From: Heterohyrax brucei
Taxonomy: Eukaryota > Chordata > Mammalia > Hyracoidea > Procaviidae
NCBI GenBank assembly: GCA_028571685.1
Contig: CM053140.1
Coordinates: 152,567,701-152,631,700, forward strand
Direction: 5' to 3'
Length of the DNA: 64,000 nt
Shown: piece after piece, positions 21,303 through 33,290 of the stretch
Position numbering within the stretch: the first letter of the stretch is position 1
Layout of the letters: every line of letters begins with the position of its first letter
Notes under the pieces: model-generated
What the model was told of the DNA's origin: nothing
The model's input: only the letters and a program-made list of their open reading frames with translations
Databases searched by the model: none
Position numbers and translations under genes: made by a program

Positions 21303-24300
21303 TTTTTTTTCTTTGATTGAATGAAAATGTACATTCCAATATAAAGTTGCATGCCCACCTACATGCAGCTCCCACAGCTCTCCCCACCCAGTGACACACA
21401 CTCTTCCTCTTCTGCTCCATAAATGTCTTATCCTCCCAACAATCTCCTATCCTCTCCTATCCACCCACTCCCCCACCTGCAGTAAGAGGTCAGCAGGACG
21501 ACATCCTATAGATGCACAGAACCATAACGTGCACATATGCTATGGTCATTCTGTGTCACCAAGTCTAATTCAATCCTGTCCAAAGAATTGATGTCCATTA
21601 TGATTTATGGACAGGGCATGATCAGGGCCAGGTGCAATGATCCCAAGGTAATTCTGAGGCCCCTGAACCATCAATTGTGCTCTTTTAGTGGAGATCTCAG
21701 AACGCACCCCTTGATTTTTGTGATGCCAGTGAGATTAAACTTTGTGAGCTCTGTCACAGCTGTCACTGCTGATGGCTGGGCACCATCCAGTTCTTCTAGT
21801 TACAATTCGATGTAGCCACCCATTCACATGAGTCTCTCTGTCTTCTGGGTTTTTTCCCCCATGTCGTTTTTGTCCTTGGTGATCATTCACTCCTGTTGAA
21901 TTGGGATCATTTGTTGGACCCTCAGAAGGCATCTTGGCAGCGTTTAAGACCCCAGACACCACGCCAACATGGGGTGCAAAAGACTCTCTTATCAAAATGC
22001 TAGCTATGCCAATTGGTCTGGAATTGCCCTGAGAGCATGGTCCCTGGCCCCCCTCCCCAGTCACTCTGTCCTTGCAATATTGGATTAAGATGGGAGGAGT
22101 AATAATGTTATGTTGAAGTCCAGTTAATATTGATCTTTCTCGTGTGTACTGTCACTGATTTCACCCAATGAAATTTCTGTCAACTGTCTAATCTAAACCC
22201 TTTCCCTCCTCGCACTCCCTCATTCCTGCCCCTCCTCCGCAGCCATCAAAATTCTTTTCTTCTATTCATGAGTCTGTTTTTAAGTTTTTATTGTAGGGGT
22301 CTCACACAGTGTTTGTCCTTCTGTCACTGATTACTTTCACTTAGCATAATGTCCTCCAGTTGAAACCAGGTTACGAGATGTTTCCTAAAATCATCGTTGC
22401 TCTTTTTCCTTGCAGTGTTCCATTGAGTATATATACCATAGCTGACCCTTCCATTCCTCTCTTTTGAGGGATCTGGGTTGATTCCATCTTTTTGCTATTG
22501 TGGACTGTGCTGTAATGAACTTTCGTGTGTGCATATATTAGTTGCTGTGAATGGCCTTGATTCTGTAGGATATATTCTGAGCAGTGGAATTACTGGGTCA
22601 AATAGTATATCTACATCCAACTTTTTAAGGAAGCACCAGATCACTCTCCAAAGAGTTCACACCATTTTACAATCCCACCAACAGCGTAGTAGAGTTCCAC
22701 TTTCTCGACAGCCTCTCCAGGATTTGTTGTTTTGTGTTTTTTGGATCATGGCCAACCTTGCTGGGGTGAGATGATATCTCATTGCAGTTTTGATTGAAAT
22801 TTCTTTAATAGCTAATGATTGTGAGCACAGCCGTACGTGATTTTTGGCTGCCTGGATCTCCTCTTTAGAGACGTGTCTGCCCATCTCCTTTGCCCATCGC
22901 TGAATTGGATGATTATCTTTTTCTTACAGATATTTTGTAGTATCTTATGGATTATGGAGATGAGGTGTCAGTCTGAGATAGAGTTGTCAAATATTTTTTC
23001 CCATTCTGTAGATGGCCTTTTAATTCTGTTAATAAAGTCTTTGGATGAGCAAAAGTGTTTGATTCTTAGCAGTTCCCATTTATCTACGTTATCCGCTGTT
23101 GTTTGTATTTTGTGTTGTGTATTAAAACTTACATTGTTGTTTCTACTTTTTCTTGGATGAGCTTTATCGGTTTAGATTTGGTATTTAGGTCTTCTATTCA
23201 GTTTGAGTTGGTTTTTGTATAAGGTGTAAGATATGGGTCTTGGTTCAATTTATTGCAGATGGATATCTAGTTTTGCCTTCACCATTTGTTGAAGAGATTT
23301 TTTTTTTTCCCATTTTAATGTCTTAGGGCCTTTGCCAAATATCAACAGTTAATAGGAAGATGGTGTCATCTCTGGGGTCTCAACTCTGTTCCATTGGTAT
23401 ATCTGTCTCTTTTTGTACCAACACCAGGCTGTTTTGACTACTGTGGCAGTATAATATGTTCTAAAGTTGGGTAGTGAGAGGCCTGCCAGTGTGTTCGACT
23501 TTAGTAGTGCTTTACTTATCCAGGGCTTCTTCCCTTTCCAAACAAAGTTGGTGACTTCTTTCTCCATCTCATTAAAAAATGTCACTGGTATTTGTACTGG
23601 GATTGCATTATGTACATGGATTGCTTTGGGTAAAGCAGACATTTCACAATGTTCAGTCTTCCTATCCATGAGCAGTGTAGGGTTTTCTGTTTATGTAAGT
23701 CTCTCTTAGTTTCTTGTAGTAAGGATTTGTAGTTCTCTTTGTAAAGGTCTGTTATTTCTGTGGTTAGATTTATTGCTCAGCATTTTATCTTCTTAGGGGC
23801 TAAAGTAAGTAGTATTGACTTGGTTATTTCTTCATTAATAATCTTGCTATTGGTATAAAGGAGTCCTACTGATTTACTTATGTTTATCTTGTATCCTGAG
23901 ACTTTCTGAACTCTTCTATAGAAGTTTGCGTAGTTTACTTATAGATACTTTAGGACTCTCTGTGTGTACAGCCATATCATCTGCAAGCAGGGAGATTTTT
24001 ACTTCTTTGTCCATGCAGATGCTCTTTATTTCTTGGTCTTTTCTAGTTGCTCTGGCTAGAACTTCTAGTACAATGTTGAATAGGAGAGGTGAGAGTGGGC
24101 ATCCTTGTCTAGTTCCCATTCTCAGAGGAAATTGTTTCAGTCTCTCTCCATTCAGGATGACATAGGCAGTTGGCTTTGTAGAAATGGTCCTTATTGCATT
24201 GCGGAATTGGCCATCTATTCTTATTTTGCTGAGAGTTTTTAGCATGAATGGGTGTTGGAGTTTATCAAATTCCTTTTCTGAATCAATAGATAAGATCAGG

Positions 24301-25012
24301 TGATTCTTATCTTTTGTGATATTTATGTGGTTGATCACATTTCTGTGGTATTTATGTGGTTGATCACATTTCTGATGTTGAACAAGCCTTGCATCCCTGG
24401 TATGAATCCAACTTGTTCATGATGGATTATTTTTTGGATATGTTGTTGTATTCTCATGGCAAGAATTTTGCTTAATATTTTTGCATCTAGATTCATGAGT
24501 GATATCAGTCTGTAGTTCTTCTTTTTGATTGGGTCTCTCCCTGTCTTTGGTACCAGGTTTATTCTGGCTTCATAGAATAAATTTGGGAGTATTCTATCCC
24601 TTTCTGTATTGTGAAATGGTCTTAGTAGTATTGGAGATAACTATTCTCTAAAAGCTTTGTAGAAATCTGCAGTGAAGCCATCTGGGCCCGGGCTTTTTTT
24701 TGGTGGCAGTTTTTGGATGACATTTTCAATCTCTTCCTTTGTGACAGATTTATTAAGTTTGTCTGCTTCACATTGTGGTAATTTGGATAGGTGATATGAA
24801 TCAAGGAATTTGTCCATTTCCTCTCGATTTTCAAATTTATTAGAATACACTTACACAGTATTCTGTTATGATATTTTTTATTTCTGTTGGATCTGCTGTG
24901 ACAACTCCCCTCTCATTTCGTACTTTGGTTATTTCCTTTCCTGTTTTCCTTTGGTAAGTTTAGCATATGGTTTGTCAATTTGGTTTATCTTTTCCAAAAA
25001 CCGGCTCATATT
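21303..25012 (-). mobile_element. L1 LINE, copy B, 5'-truncated
   Basis: Minus strand. The T run at 21303-21312 is the poly(A); the 3' UTR (about 21313-22250) closely parallels copy A. ORF2 sequence runs from about 22250 to 25012 and ends abruptly, so endonuclease and ORF1 are absent. Its 5' boundary touches a mariner remnant. Confidence 0.9.
22250..25012 (-). pseudogene. L1 ORF2 pseudogene, copy B
   Basis: Covers the reverse transcriptase and C-terminal part only. KKSPGPDGFTADFYKAFRE lies at about 24640-24700, ahead of the polymerase core. [20 protein letters not shown] (RT motif region) and the altered catalytic box LADD ([12 protein letters not shown]) lie within 23916-24338, one of the longest clean stretches. 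The downstream GLSLPNFRTYYTATVVKTAW segment is at 23349-23669 and the C-terminal AMRYHLTPARLAMIQKTQNN at 22657-22884. A 29-bp tandem duplication at 24316-24373 breaks the frame. Confidence 0.9.
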
Positions 25013-25662
25013 GGGAAGGTTAGGACATAGTTTTGACTTTTGATTTGGACTGATGGAACTTTTTGGTAGTGTGGAATTAGCTGATTTCAATTATGTGCTT
25101 TGTTGCTTTGTTTCATCCAAGCATTATGTTTCATCACCAGTGATAACATAGCCCAAAACATCATCTATCCTGCACTTCTCACAGTCACCCAATGATTTTG
25201 ACAAATGTTTTGATGAATTTTTGCAATGTTTTCACCAGTTCTGCTGTTACTGGTCACCCTGATCTCTCTTCATTAGTGACACTTTCTCTTCCCTCAGAGA
25301 AACATTTAATTGGTTTGTACACTGCCATTTCTTCATGGAATTATATCCATAAACATAAACTAACATGTCCATGACTTCACTTCCACTCTTCCCAAGTTTA
25401 ACAGGAAATTTAACCTTTGTTTATTGCGTTACTTAAAGCTTCAACATTCTCTTGATGACCCACAAAAACACACAACAACAATAAAGAGAAGCACTCAGCA
25501 AGACACTGTCACAAGTCAACATGAACACAGCTGTGAGACATTGACATACCAAGGATATAAAACCTTAGTGAGTTGTTTGTACAAAGCTGCCAAAGTAAGT
25601 GCATGGTGGTAACTTCCCAAACTTTGTTGTCAGACCTCATATAATCTTTCAGAAGCAGATTG
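25013..25662 (-). mobile_element. Mariner DNA transposon remnant (5' end and N-terminal transposase)
   Basis: On the minus strand the terminal repeat TGAGGTCTGACAACAAAGTT lies at about 25640-25662, followed some 240 bp later by decayed transposase. Visible pieces are VKFPVKLGKSGSEVMDMLVY (helix-turn-helix region), a GRESVTNEERS-like linker in another frame, VITGDET (first catalytic aspartate) at about 25136-25160, and TKKFHQSKSKVKTM near 25030-25080. The catalytic C-terminal half and 3' terminal repeat are missing; the L1 copy B junction lies where they should continue. Stops and frameshifts throughout. Confidence 0.75.
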
Positions 25663-25689
25663 ACAAGACTTATTTCCTAGGAATTTCTG

Positions 25690-25748
25690 AATAAGTTTGA
25701 ACCGCCAAACTTTTGGTTAGCAATCTATAGCTTAACTAGTTGTGCTGC
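25690..25748 (-). repeat. AfroSINE head fragment
   Basis: GAACCGCCAAACTTTTGGTTAGCAATC-type wording matches the tRNA-derived head in reverse complement; the rest is missing. Confidence 0.65.
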
Positions 25749-26027
25749 TCATATAATATTTAGGGCTAATTAATTCAAACACTAAAAAACTATTTACTGT
25801 TTATCTAAATTTTTGATTTATCTAGGTATCTGGTATTTTGGCTGCCCTCTTTTGTTTCTTAAATAAGCATTGCAAACTTCACTCATAAATGTGCCTGCCT
25901 AACATATGAGATTCCTTTAAGTCTTCATTCTAATACCATATCTTCAATGACATCTAACCTGTCACAGAATTCAATATGAACATATATTACCTATGGTCTC
26001 TTGAGACTATATCTACGGTCCCTTGGG
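25749..26027. other. Unassigned sequence
   Basis: No feature recognised. Confidence 0.4.
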
Positions 26028-26198
26028 AAATCCTGGTGGTGCAATGCTTAAGTGTTATGTCTGTCAACCAAAGGTCAGCAGTTCAAATTTGCCAGGTACT
26101 CCTTGAAAATTCTATGGGACAATTCTATTCCAACCATAAGGTTGCTGTGAATCAGAATCCATGTCATGGTAGCGGGTTTGATTTGATTTTTATGGTCA
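26028..26198 (+). repeat. AfroSINE
   Basis: Full plus-strand copy: AAATCCTGGTGGTGCAATGC head, CCAAAGGTCAGCAGTTCAAA, GTACTCCTTGAAAATTCTAT, TTGCTGTGAATCAGAATCCA tail core, and a GGGTTTGATTTGATTTT tail. Confidence 0.92.
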
Positions 26199-27476
26199 CA
26201 TGAGTGACAGAGTTAGAACAAGATCTCTTAAAATACAAGTGAAGAGATTTATCAAGTAATATAAACTAACTTACACAGTCAGAAGCAATCCTGTAAAAAA
26301 TTTGAAGTAGCTTGGAAGTATGGAGGGAGAGGTACACTTTTATAATGAAAATGGGAAAAACTGTACATAATAGCTATGTGGTTGCTGCCACAGGGTGGGT
26401 ATATCACCAAAAATTCTATTTTCAACTACTTTCTTCCTGGAATATCTTGAGTACACTCCTTCCCATACAGTCACATTCCCAACCCTCCAACCCTATATGA
26501 TAATAGTGTCTTAGAGAAAAAGCCAGTCAGATTAAGCAAAATGATTAATACAGGTACAGGTCCCCTGGTTTCTTTCAGAAAGGTATCCAATACCGTATAC
26601 AAAGAATGAAAAGAAATCAAAGTTATATTCTCAGGATTGCCCAATCAAGAGCTTATAACAATGTGGTATTTCAATTTAGAAGTTACGTCAGCCATTTTCT
26701 TATGTCGTGTACCTCAGTTTTAGAGATTTGCTAGCACATTTTTTTTTTTGTCTTTTGTTCAAGAGTTTTCTAGGAGCTACTGATGACTCACATACAGTAA
26801 CATCTATTCTGCAGGGATGTCTTAGGTATGTGGCAGGCCCAAATATTGACTGCACCGTATCTTATGATTGTTGGTAACATTTTTACTCTTCTTCTTCCTG
26901 TATCTTTAGAGTGAGTTGGTTTTCTTCAGGGATAGAGCTTCAATCAGGGCTGACTTTGGGAGGACAACCTGGCAATCAAAAATACTAACTACAGATGTGT
27001 TACTCAGGTTATCTTACAAATTTCATTTCCTGTAGCTATATGATCCACTGCAGAGTGAGAGAAATTACAGTGGAGTTGCATATAGTAGATATATATTAGA
27101 TTATGTGCATATATAGATTATATAGAGTGAATATATATGCAAAGCCAATAGATAGATTATATATTTACACAGTATAACTTATTATACATACAGTGATTAT
27201 AACTGATTAAGGTAACTATTCCAGTCTGTATCAACGATCGTAACTTGGAACCAGTCCCCTCAGGTAATAAGCTAAAAATATCAAAAAGAGAGGATTCAGA
27301 ACTGGAATTTATTGATTGCAGCCAAATAGCATTCTGACAAACTTTTATAGTATCTTCTGCTTCTCAGTGATATTTATCCAACTACAATAGGAGGTGTTGG
27401 TACAAACTCCTCCTTGTTGGGTGAAAAGAAAAACAAGATCAAATCCATTATTCCATACTACTTTAACAAGCCCCAT
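26199..27476. other. Unassigned DNA
   Basis: Contains an AT-rich stretch (27050-27170) with TATATA-type words. No gene or repeat recognised. Confidence 0.5.
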
Positions 27477-28986
27477 GTGTCTGTCAGTTTGTTGTATTGT
27501 GGTGGGTTATGCATTGCTGTGACACGAAAAGCTTTACCACCATAATTTTAAATACCAGAAGGCTTGCCCACAGCAGACCAATTCAGTTGAGCTTGAGCTT
27601 CCAGACTAATACAGACTAAGAAGAAAGAACTGATAGACTACTTATGAAACAAATAACCTGGTGTAAACCTTTCAAAAAACAGTGGAGCATTGTCTCATAC
27701 AGTGGCAGAAGATGAGCTCTCAGGTTGGAAGACCATCAAAATATAATTGGGGAAGAGCTGTGTCCTCAAAGTTAAGTTGACCTCAATGACATGGATGGAA
27801 TCAAGCTTCTGGGACTTTAGTATGCTGTTATGGCATGACTGAAAGTGAGAAGAAACAGCTGAAAACATTCATTAATAATTTGGACATGAAATGTGTGCAG
27901 TATGAATCTAGCAAATTGAAAGTAGTCAAAAATGAAAAAATGTACAATAATCAATATCTTAAGCATTAGTGAGCTGAAATACACTATTTGAATCAGACAA
28001 TCACATGGTCTTCTATGTGAGGAATGACAAATTAAAAAGGAACAGCATTGCATTTATTCATTATCAGAAAGATACTTCAGGATAGACACTGAAGCCCATC
28101 AATGTCAGTTACAGAATGATATCCATACGTCTACAAAGAAGACCAGTTACTAAAGCTAGTGTTCAAACAGAAACCACAATGTCAAAAATGAAGAAGTTGA
28201 AGGCTTTTATCAACTTCTGTGCTCTTCAATTGATCAAACATGTGATGGAGATATTTTAATAATTACTAGTGATTGGAATGCAAAACTTTTAAACAAAAAA
28301 GAAGAAAAAGTAGCCAGAAAATATGGCCTAGGTGATAGAAATGATGCCAGAGTTTTTGTGACAGAATTTTGCAAGACCAATAAATTCTTCACTGCAAATT
28401 CCTTTGTTCAACAACATAAAAAGCAACTACACGTGATGACATCACCAGATGAAATACACGGGACTCAAACTGACTACATTTGTGGAAAGAGATGACAGAA
28501 AAGCTCAGTGTCAGTCAGAACAAGACTGGTTACATTGTGAAATAGACCATGAGTTGTTTACAGGAAGTTGAAATTGAAGCTGGAGAAAACTAGAAAAGAC
28601 ACACAAGAGCCAGTCTGTGACCCTGAGTATTGTTTTAGTCAGCTAGTGATGATTGCTTGCTTAATGGTGTGATATTCCCAATTCTCAGCCTGCTTCCCTT
28701 CCCTTTTGTCTCTTGCAGAATGAAAGCATTAAGGGTCGGGCAAGCCATACGGGCAAGCCACACACCAGGGAAACTGCCTTATAAAGGGATTTACAGTTCC
28801 ACCTGAATCCTTTAACATACAGCATAGGAAAACCACAAAATGGAGGACAGTCAGAAGATATTAGGAATCACGGCCCAGCCACATGGCTACACTTATTTTG
28901 TGGGGGACACAATTCAATCCATGACAAGTATAGTCCATCTAATTTGAGAGACAATTTCAGGAATGAATTTAACTCATTGAACACAC
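27477..28986 (+). mobile_element. RTE/BovB-type LINE, copy A (5' UTR and endonuclease region)
   Basis: Starts near TGTGTCTGTCAGTTTGTTGT, the 5' UTR opening shared with copy B at 28987. The endonuclease part shows CTAGTGATTGGAATGCAAAA (coding for a SDWNAK-type motif) and TGGCCTAGGTGATAGAAATG. It is interrupted by the LTR at 28631-28926 and resumes at 28932 (CCATCTAATTTGAGAGACAA). It stops at about 28986, where a new RTE 5' end begins, so the reverse transcriptase is absent. Confidence 0.88.
28631..28926 (-). mobile_element. MaLR-like solo LTR inside RTE copy A
   Basis: Reverse-complement LTR beginning TGTTTTAGTCAGCTAGTG and ending CAATTCAATCCATGACA, with the centre shortened and rearranged. 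Both flanks read AGTAT (28626-28630 and 28927-28931), a perfect 5-bp target-site duplication as expected for ERVL/MaLR integration. Confidence 0.88.
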
Positions 28987-29416
28987 CCCTATTTGTCTGT
29001 CACTTTGTCGTGCTTTTGGGGGCTTGCATGTTGCTGTGATGCTGGAAGCTATCCACGGGTATTCAGATACCAACAAGGTTGTCCACAGCAGAGAAGTTCA
29101 GCTGAACTTCCAGACTAAGACAGACTGGGACAAAGTACCTGGCAGTCTTCTTCTGAAAAGAATTATCCAGTGAAAACCTTATGAATAACAGCATAATGTC
29201 AGATACAGTGCCAAAAAATGAGCTTCTCCCCATCCCTAAGTTGAAAGGCACTTGAAAGACAAATGGAAAAGAGTTGCTTCCATAAAGTAGAGTCAGTCTT
29301 AATGATGCAGATGGAGTCAAGCTTAGGGACCTTAATTTGATGATGTGACACAACTCAAAATGAGAAGAAACAGTTGGAAATATCCATTAATAATCAGAAA
29401 GTGGAATGTATGAAGT

Positions 29417-30012
29417 ATGAATCTAGGAAAATTGGAAATAGTCAGAAACAAAATGAAACACTTAAATATCTACATCCTATGCATTACTGAGCTGAAATGG
29501 ACTGGAATCAGTAATTTTGAACTGGATAATCATGTAGTCTACTATGCCGGGAATGAAAACTTAAAGAGGAGTGCACTTATCATCAAAAAGAATATTCCAA
29601 GATCTGTCCTGAAGCACAACGTTGGCAGTGACACCAGTCAGATTTACACAGCAACCACTATGGCCCAAAACGAAGAAACTAAAAATTTTTACCAGCTTCT
29701 GCACTCTGAAATTGATTGAACATGTGTTCAGGATACGTTAATAACTACTGGTGACTGGGATACAAAAGTTGGAAAGAAAGAAGGATCATTAACTGGAAAA
29801 TATGGCCTCAATACTAGAAATGATGCTGGAGATCACATGACAGAATTTTGCAAGACTAATAACTTCTTCATTGCCAAAATTTTTTCATCAGTATGTACTA
29901 TATTGATCATACTATACACATGGACTTCACCAAATAGAATACACAGAACCAAATTGTGTACATCTGTGGAAAGAGATGACGGAAAAGCTCAATATCATTT
30001 GTCAGAACAAGA
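29417..30012 (+). pseudogene. RTE endonuclease pseudogene, copy B
   Basis: An apurinic/apyrimidinic-type endonuclease domain that nicks target DNA for target-primed reverse transcription. A 100-codon open frame (29417-29719) reads ILCITELKWTGISNFELDNH, where the TELKW glutamate is the catalytic-site motif, then VVYYAGNENLKRSALIIKKN. A segment equivalent to the second strand/loop is partly deleted (GSDTSQIYTATT). A later frame codes TGDWDTKVGK, and another (29837-30025) TEFCKTNNFFIAK and TWTSPNRIHRTK. Frameshifts separate these. The LTR insertion at 30014 ends the domain. Confidence 0.85.
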
Positions 30013-30013
30013 C

Positions 30014-30497
30014 TGTTTTAGTTAGCCAGCATTGCTTTAACAGAAATAACCACAAGTGAATGGCTTCAAAAAGGGAAACTTATTTTTTGTCACATTCCAG
30101 TAGTCTAAAAGTCCAAATTCAGTATATCGCCTCCAGGGGAAAGTTACCTCTGCTGGCTCGGAAGATCTTTGTTGCCAACTTTCCCTGGACTTGAAGCTTC
30201 CGGGCTGCAAGGAGCCCACTCCATTCCAAAGGAAGTGATCCCCTCCCAGCACCGCTTCTCTCTGTTGGTATGAGGTCCCAAATCACCACCAGTCTTCCTT
30301 TCTTCATATTCCAAGAGATTGCCTGAAGGCACAATATAATCCCACATATTGAGTCCAGCCTCACCAACTCACCTGGTGCCCATCTACCCTCCTTAACATC
30401 ACAGAGGCAGGGTTTACACTATACACAGTACTGAGAATCACGGCGCAGCCTAATTTCTACGCATATCTTTTTAGGGAACAGAATTCAATCCATTGCA
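30014..30497 (-). mobile_element. MaLR-like solo LTR inside RTE copy B
   Basis: Full-length reverse-complement LTR (about 484 bp), from TGTTTTAGTTAGCCAGCATT to CAGAATTCAATCCATTGCA. Flanks AAGAC (30009-30013) and AAGTC (30498-30502) give a 5-bp target duplication with one change. Short open frames here on the minus strand are LTR sequence, not genes. Confidence 0.9.
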
Positions 30498-31349
30498 AAG
30501 TCTAAGCACTGACTGTGGCACAGATCCTCCATTGTTCATTTGCAAGGTCATATTTAAACTGAAGAAAATTAGAACAAGCCCAGGAGAGCCAAAGTACATC
30601 CTTGAGTATATCTCATCTGAGTTTACAGACCATCTCAAGAACAGATTTGATGAACTGAACAGTAATGACTGAAGACCAGACAAGTTGTGGAATAATATCA
30701 AAGACATCATCTGTGAAGAAAGTGAAAGATTACTAAAAAAAATGGAAGGAAAGAAAAGACCAAATAGGATGTTAGAAAAGATTCTGAAACTTATTCTTGA
30801 ACTCTGAGTAGGTAAAGCAAAAGAAAGAAATGATGAAGTAAAAGAACTCAACAGAAGATTTCAAAGGACAGCTAGACAAGACAAAGTATTAAAATGGTAT
30901 CTGAAAATAGCTGGAGATAGAAAAGCAAAAGCAAAGAACACACTCCACATTTCTCAAGATAAAAAAGCTGAAGACAAAATTTAAGCCTTGAGTTTCAATA
31001 GAGAAAGATTCTATATGGGAAATATTTAATGACTCAGAAAGCATCAAAAGAAGACGGAAGGAATACACAGATGGTACCAAAAAGAATTGGTCAACATCCA
31101 ATCATTTCAAGAGGCAACACATGATCAGGAACTGATGATACTGGAAGAAGAAATAAAGTAGTATTGAAGACATTTGTGAAAAACTAGGTTTGGGGAATTG
31201 GTGAGATAGCAATTGATATGTTTCAACAAATCGATGCAACACTGGAAGTCCTCACTAATACATACCAAGAACTTTAGAGGACAGCTATCTAGCTAACCAA
31301 ATGAAAGAGATCCATATTTATACCTATTACCAAGGACAGTGATCAAACT

Positions 31350-32450
31350 GAATTCAGAAATTATTAAACAATATCATTAATATCACATGCAAGTAAAATT
31401 TTGCTAAACATCATTCAAAAACAATTGCAGCAGTGTATTGACAGGAAACTGCCACAAATGCAAACCAGATTCAGAAGAGGACATGGAGGGATATCATTCC
31501 TAATGTCAGCTGGATCTTGGATGAAAGCAGAGAATATTAGAATCATGTTTCCCTATGTTTTAGTTTTATTGGCTATACAAAGGCATTCAACTGGATAGGT
31601 GATAACAAATTATGGATAACATTTCAGAGAACAGTGATTTCAGAACACTTAATTCTGGTCGTGAGGAATCTGTGCACTGACAAAGATAGTTGTTTGAACA
31701 GAATAGGAGGAAAATGCATGGTTTAAAGTCAAGAAAGGCATGAACTAGGGTTGGATCTTCTCACTAGACCTTTTCAATATGCATGCCAGGAAATAAGCTG
31801 AGAAGTTGGACTATATGAAGAAGAGCACAACATCAGGACTCGAGAAAGACTCATTAACAACCTTGCTTGCTGAAAGTGAGGGGGCAGATACTACAACTTT
31901 GCTTACTGAAAATGAGGACAATTTGAAACACTTACCGATAAAAATCAAAGACCACAGCCTTCAGTATGGACAGTATTTCAACAGCAAGAAAACAAAAATA
32001 CTCACCCTTAGACCAGTAGACAACATCATGATATATGAAGAAAGGACTGAGATTGTCAAGGATTTCACTTTACTTGTTCTACAATCAATGCCCATGGAAG
32101 CCACAGTCAAGAAATATTGCAATGTAAATTACAACTCAACATAAAGAAAACAAAAATCCTGACAACTGGACCAATAAGAAACATTGTGATAAATGGAGAA
32201 AAGCTTGAAGTTGTCCAGGATATCATTTTCCCTGGATTCACAACATCCATGGAGTTAGTAGTCAAGAAACTGAACAATGCATTAAATTGGTCAAATCAAA
32301 TGCAAAAAAAACCTCATTCAAGTGTTAAAAAGCAAAGATGTCACTTTAAGGGCAAACATGTGCCTGACCAAAATCGTGGCATTTCAATTGCTTCACTTGC
32401 GTGTGACAGTGGACAATGAATGAGAAAGATAGAAAAAGAATTGATACGTT
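31350..32450 (+). pseudogene. RTE reverse transcriptase pseudogene, copy B
   Basis: Pieces of the polymerase and downstream domain can be read: LLNIIQKQLQQCIDRKLPQM and QTRFRRGHGG (31401-31500), matching the RT fingers region; then an ESEGADTTTLLTENEDNLKH stretch and NSKKTKILTLRPVDNIMIYE (31806-32144); then NIKKTKILTTGPIRNIVING (32117-32419). The KKTKIL segment occurs twice, 140-150 bp apart, which suggests an internal tandem duplication. Confidence 0.85.
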
Positions 32451-32522
32451 TGAATTACAGTGTTTGAGTAGAATACTGAATATACCATGGACTGTCAGAA
32501 GAGTGAACAAATCTTTCTTGGA

Positions 32523-32683
32523 TGAACCCACTGCCGCGGAGTTGGGTACCCCCGACAGCGACCCTATAGGTCAGAGTAGAGCAGTCCCATAGAGTTTCCA
32601 AGAAGTGGCTGGTGGATTTGAACTGCCAATCTTTTTTGTTTAACAGACATAGCACTTAACCCACTATGACACCAGGGTTTCCA
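32523..32683 (-). repeat. AfroSINE inserted in RTE copy B
   Basis: Reverse-complement full copy: GAACCCACTGCCGCGGAGTT tail, CAGCGACCCTATAGGTCAGA, TCCAAGAAGTGGCTGGTGGA, and head ending CACCAGGGTTTCCA. Flanked by TCTTGGA at 32516-32522 and 32684-32690, a clean 7-bp target duplication within RTE sequence. Confidence 0.93.
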
Positions 32684-33049
32684 TCTTGGACAAAGTACTG
32701 CTAAAATGCTCTTCAGAAAGGGGATGGTGAGACATTCTGTCATGTGCTTTGGATGTTTTATCAAAAGGGACCTCTACCATCAAGCTTGATAAAAGAGAAG
32801 GTTGGGAAAAAAGAAAATGACTCTCATGAGATGGATTGACAGAGTAACTGTAACAGTGGCCTCAAACATAGCAATGATTCTGTGCACAAAGTAGGACTAG
32901 GGAGTGTTTTGTTCAGTGGTACAGTCACTATGACTCAGGTTCAACTTGGTGACACCTGACAGCAACAATCACAAGATATCTCTCAGAGCTATCAAACAGA
33001 GTGAATATTTTAAAACAGTAGGTAAATTTTTAGTGGACAAAAAGCCAAA

Positions 33050-33290
33050 ATAGAACCCTAAAGTGCATGCAATATGGTCACTCTGCATCGCCTCTGGCTG
33101 GAAGAAGGACAGTGGGTGGAGAGGAGGGGAAAGGAGGCTGTTGGGAGGATGAGACATGTACGGAGCAGAGAGGAATAGTGTGCTGTCACCGGGCAGGGAG
33201 AGCAGTGGAAGCTGCATAGAGGTGGGCATGTAAATTTATATGGGAATGTACATTTTTCACTCAGTCATAATAAAAAAAAGTCAAAATATA
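33050..33290 (+). repeat. L1 3' UTR fragment with A-rich tail
   Basis: Plus-strand counterpart of the 3' ends of L1 copies A and B: AGGATGAGACATGTACGGAG, GTGCTGTCACCGGGCAGGGA, ATGTAAATTTATATGGGAAT and CACTCAGTCATAATAAAAAA. Heavily 5'-truncated L1 insertion. Confidence 0.85.

Larger units (their letters stand above)
28987..32957 (+). mobile_element. RTE/BovB-type LINE, copy B, near full length
   Basis: The 5' UTR opens with CTATTTGTCTGTCACTTTGT at about 28988. Endonuclease covers 29400-30012, the linker 30503-31300, and the reverse transcriptase and C-terminal region about 31350-32515. The 3' end (32880-32957) carries CACTATGACTCAGG and GACACCTGACAGCAACAA, close to the AfroSINE tail. Insertions: LTR at 30014-30497 and AfroSINE at 32523-32683. 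Dead by many stops. Confidence 0.92.

Noticed and set aside
23916..24338. 140-codon minus-strand frame with polymerase motifs as a functional reverse transcriptase
   Set aside because: It is one clean stretch of a truncated L1 ORF2; neighbouring frames are shifted and the catalytic box is altered.
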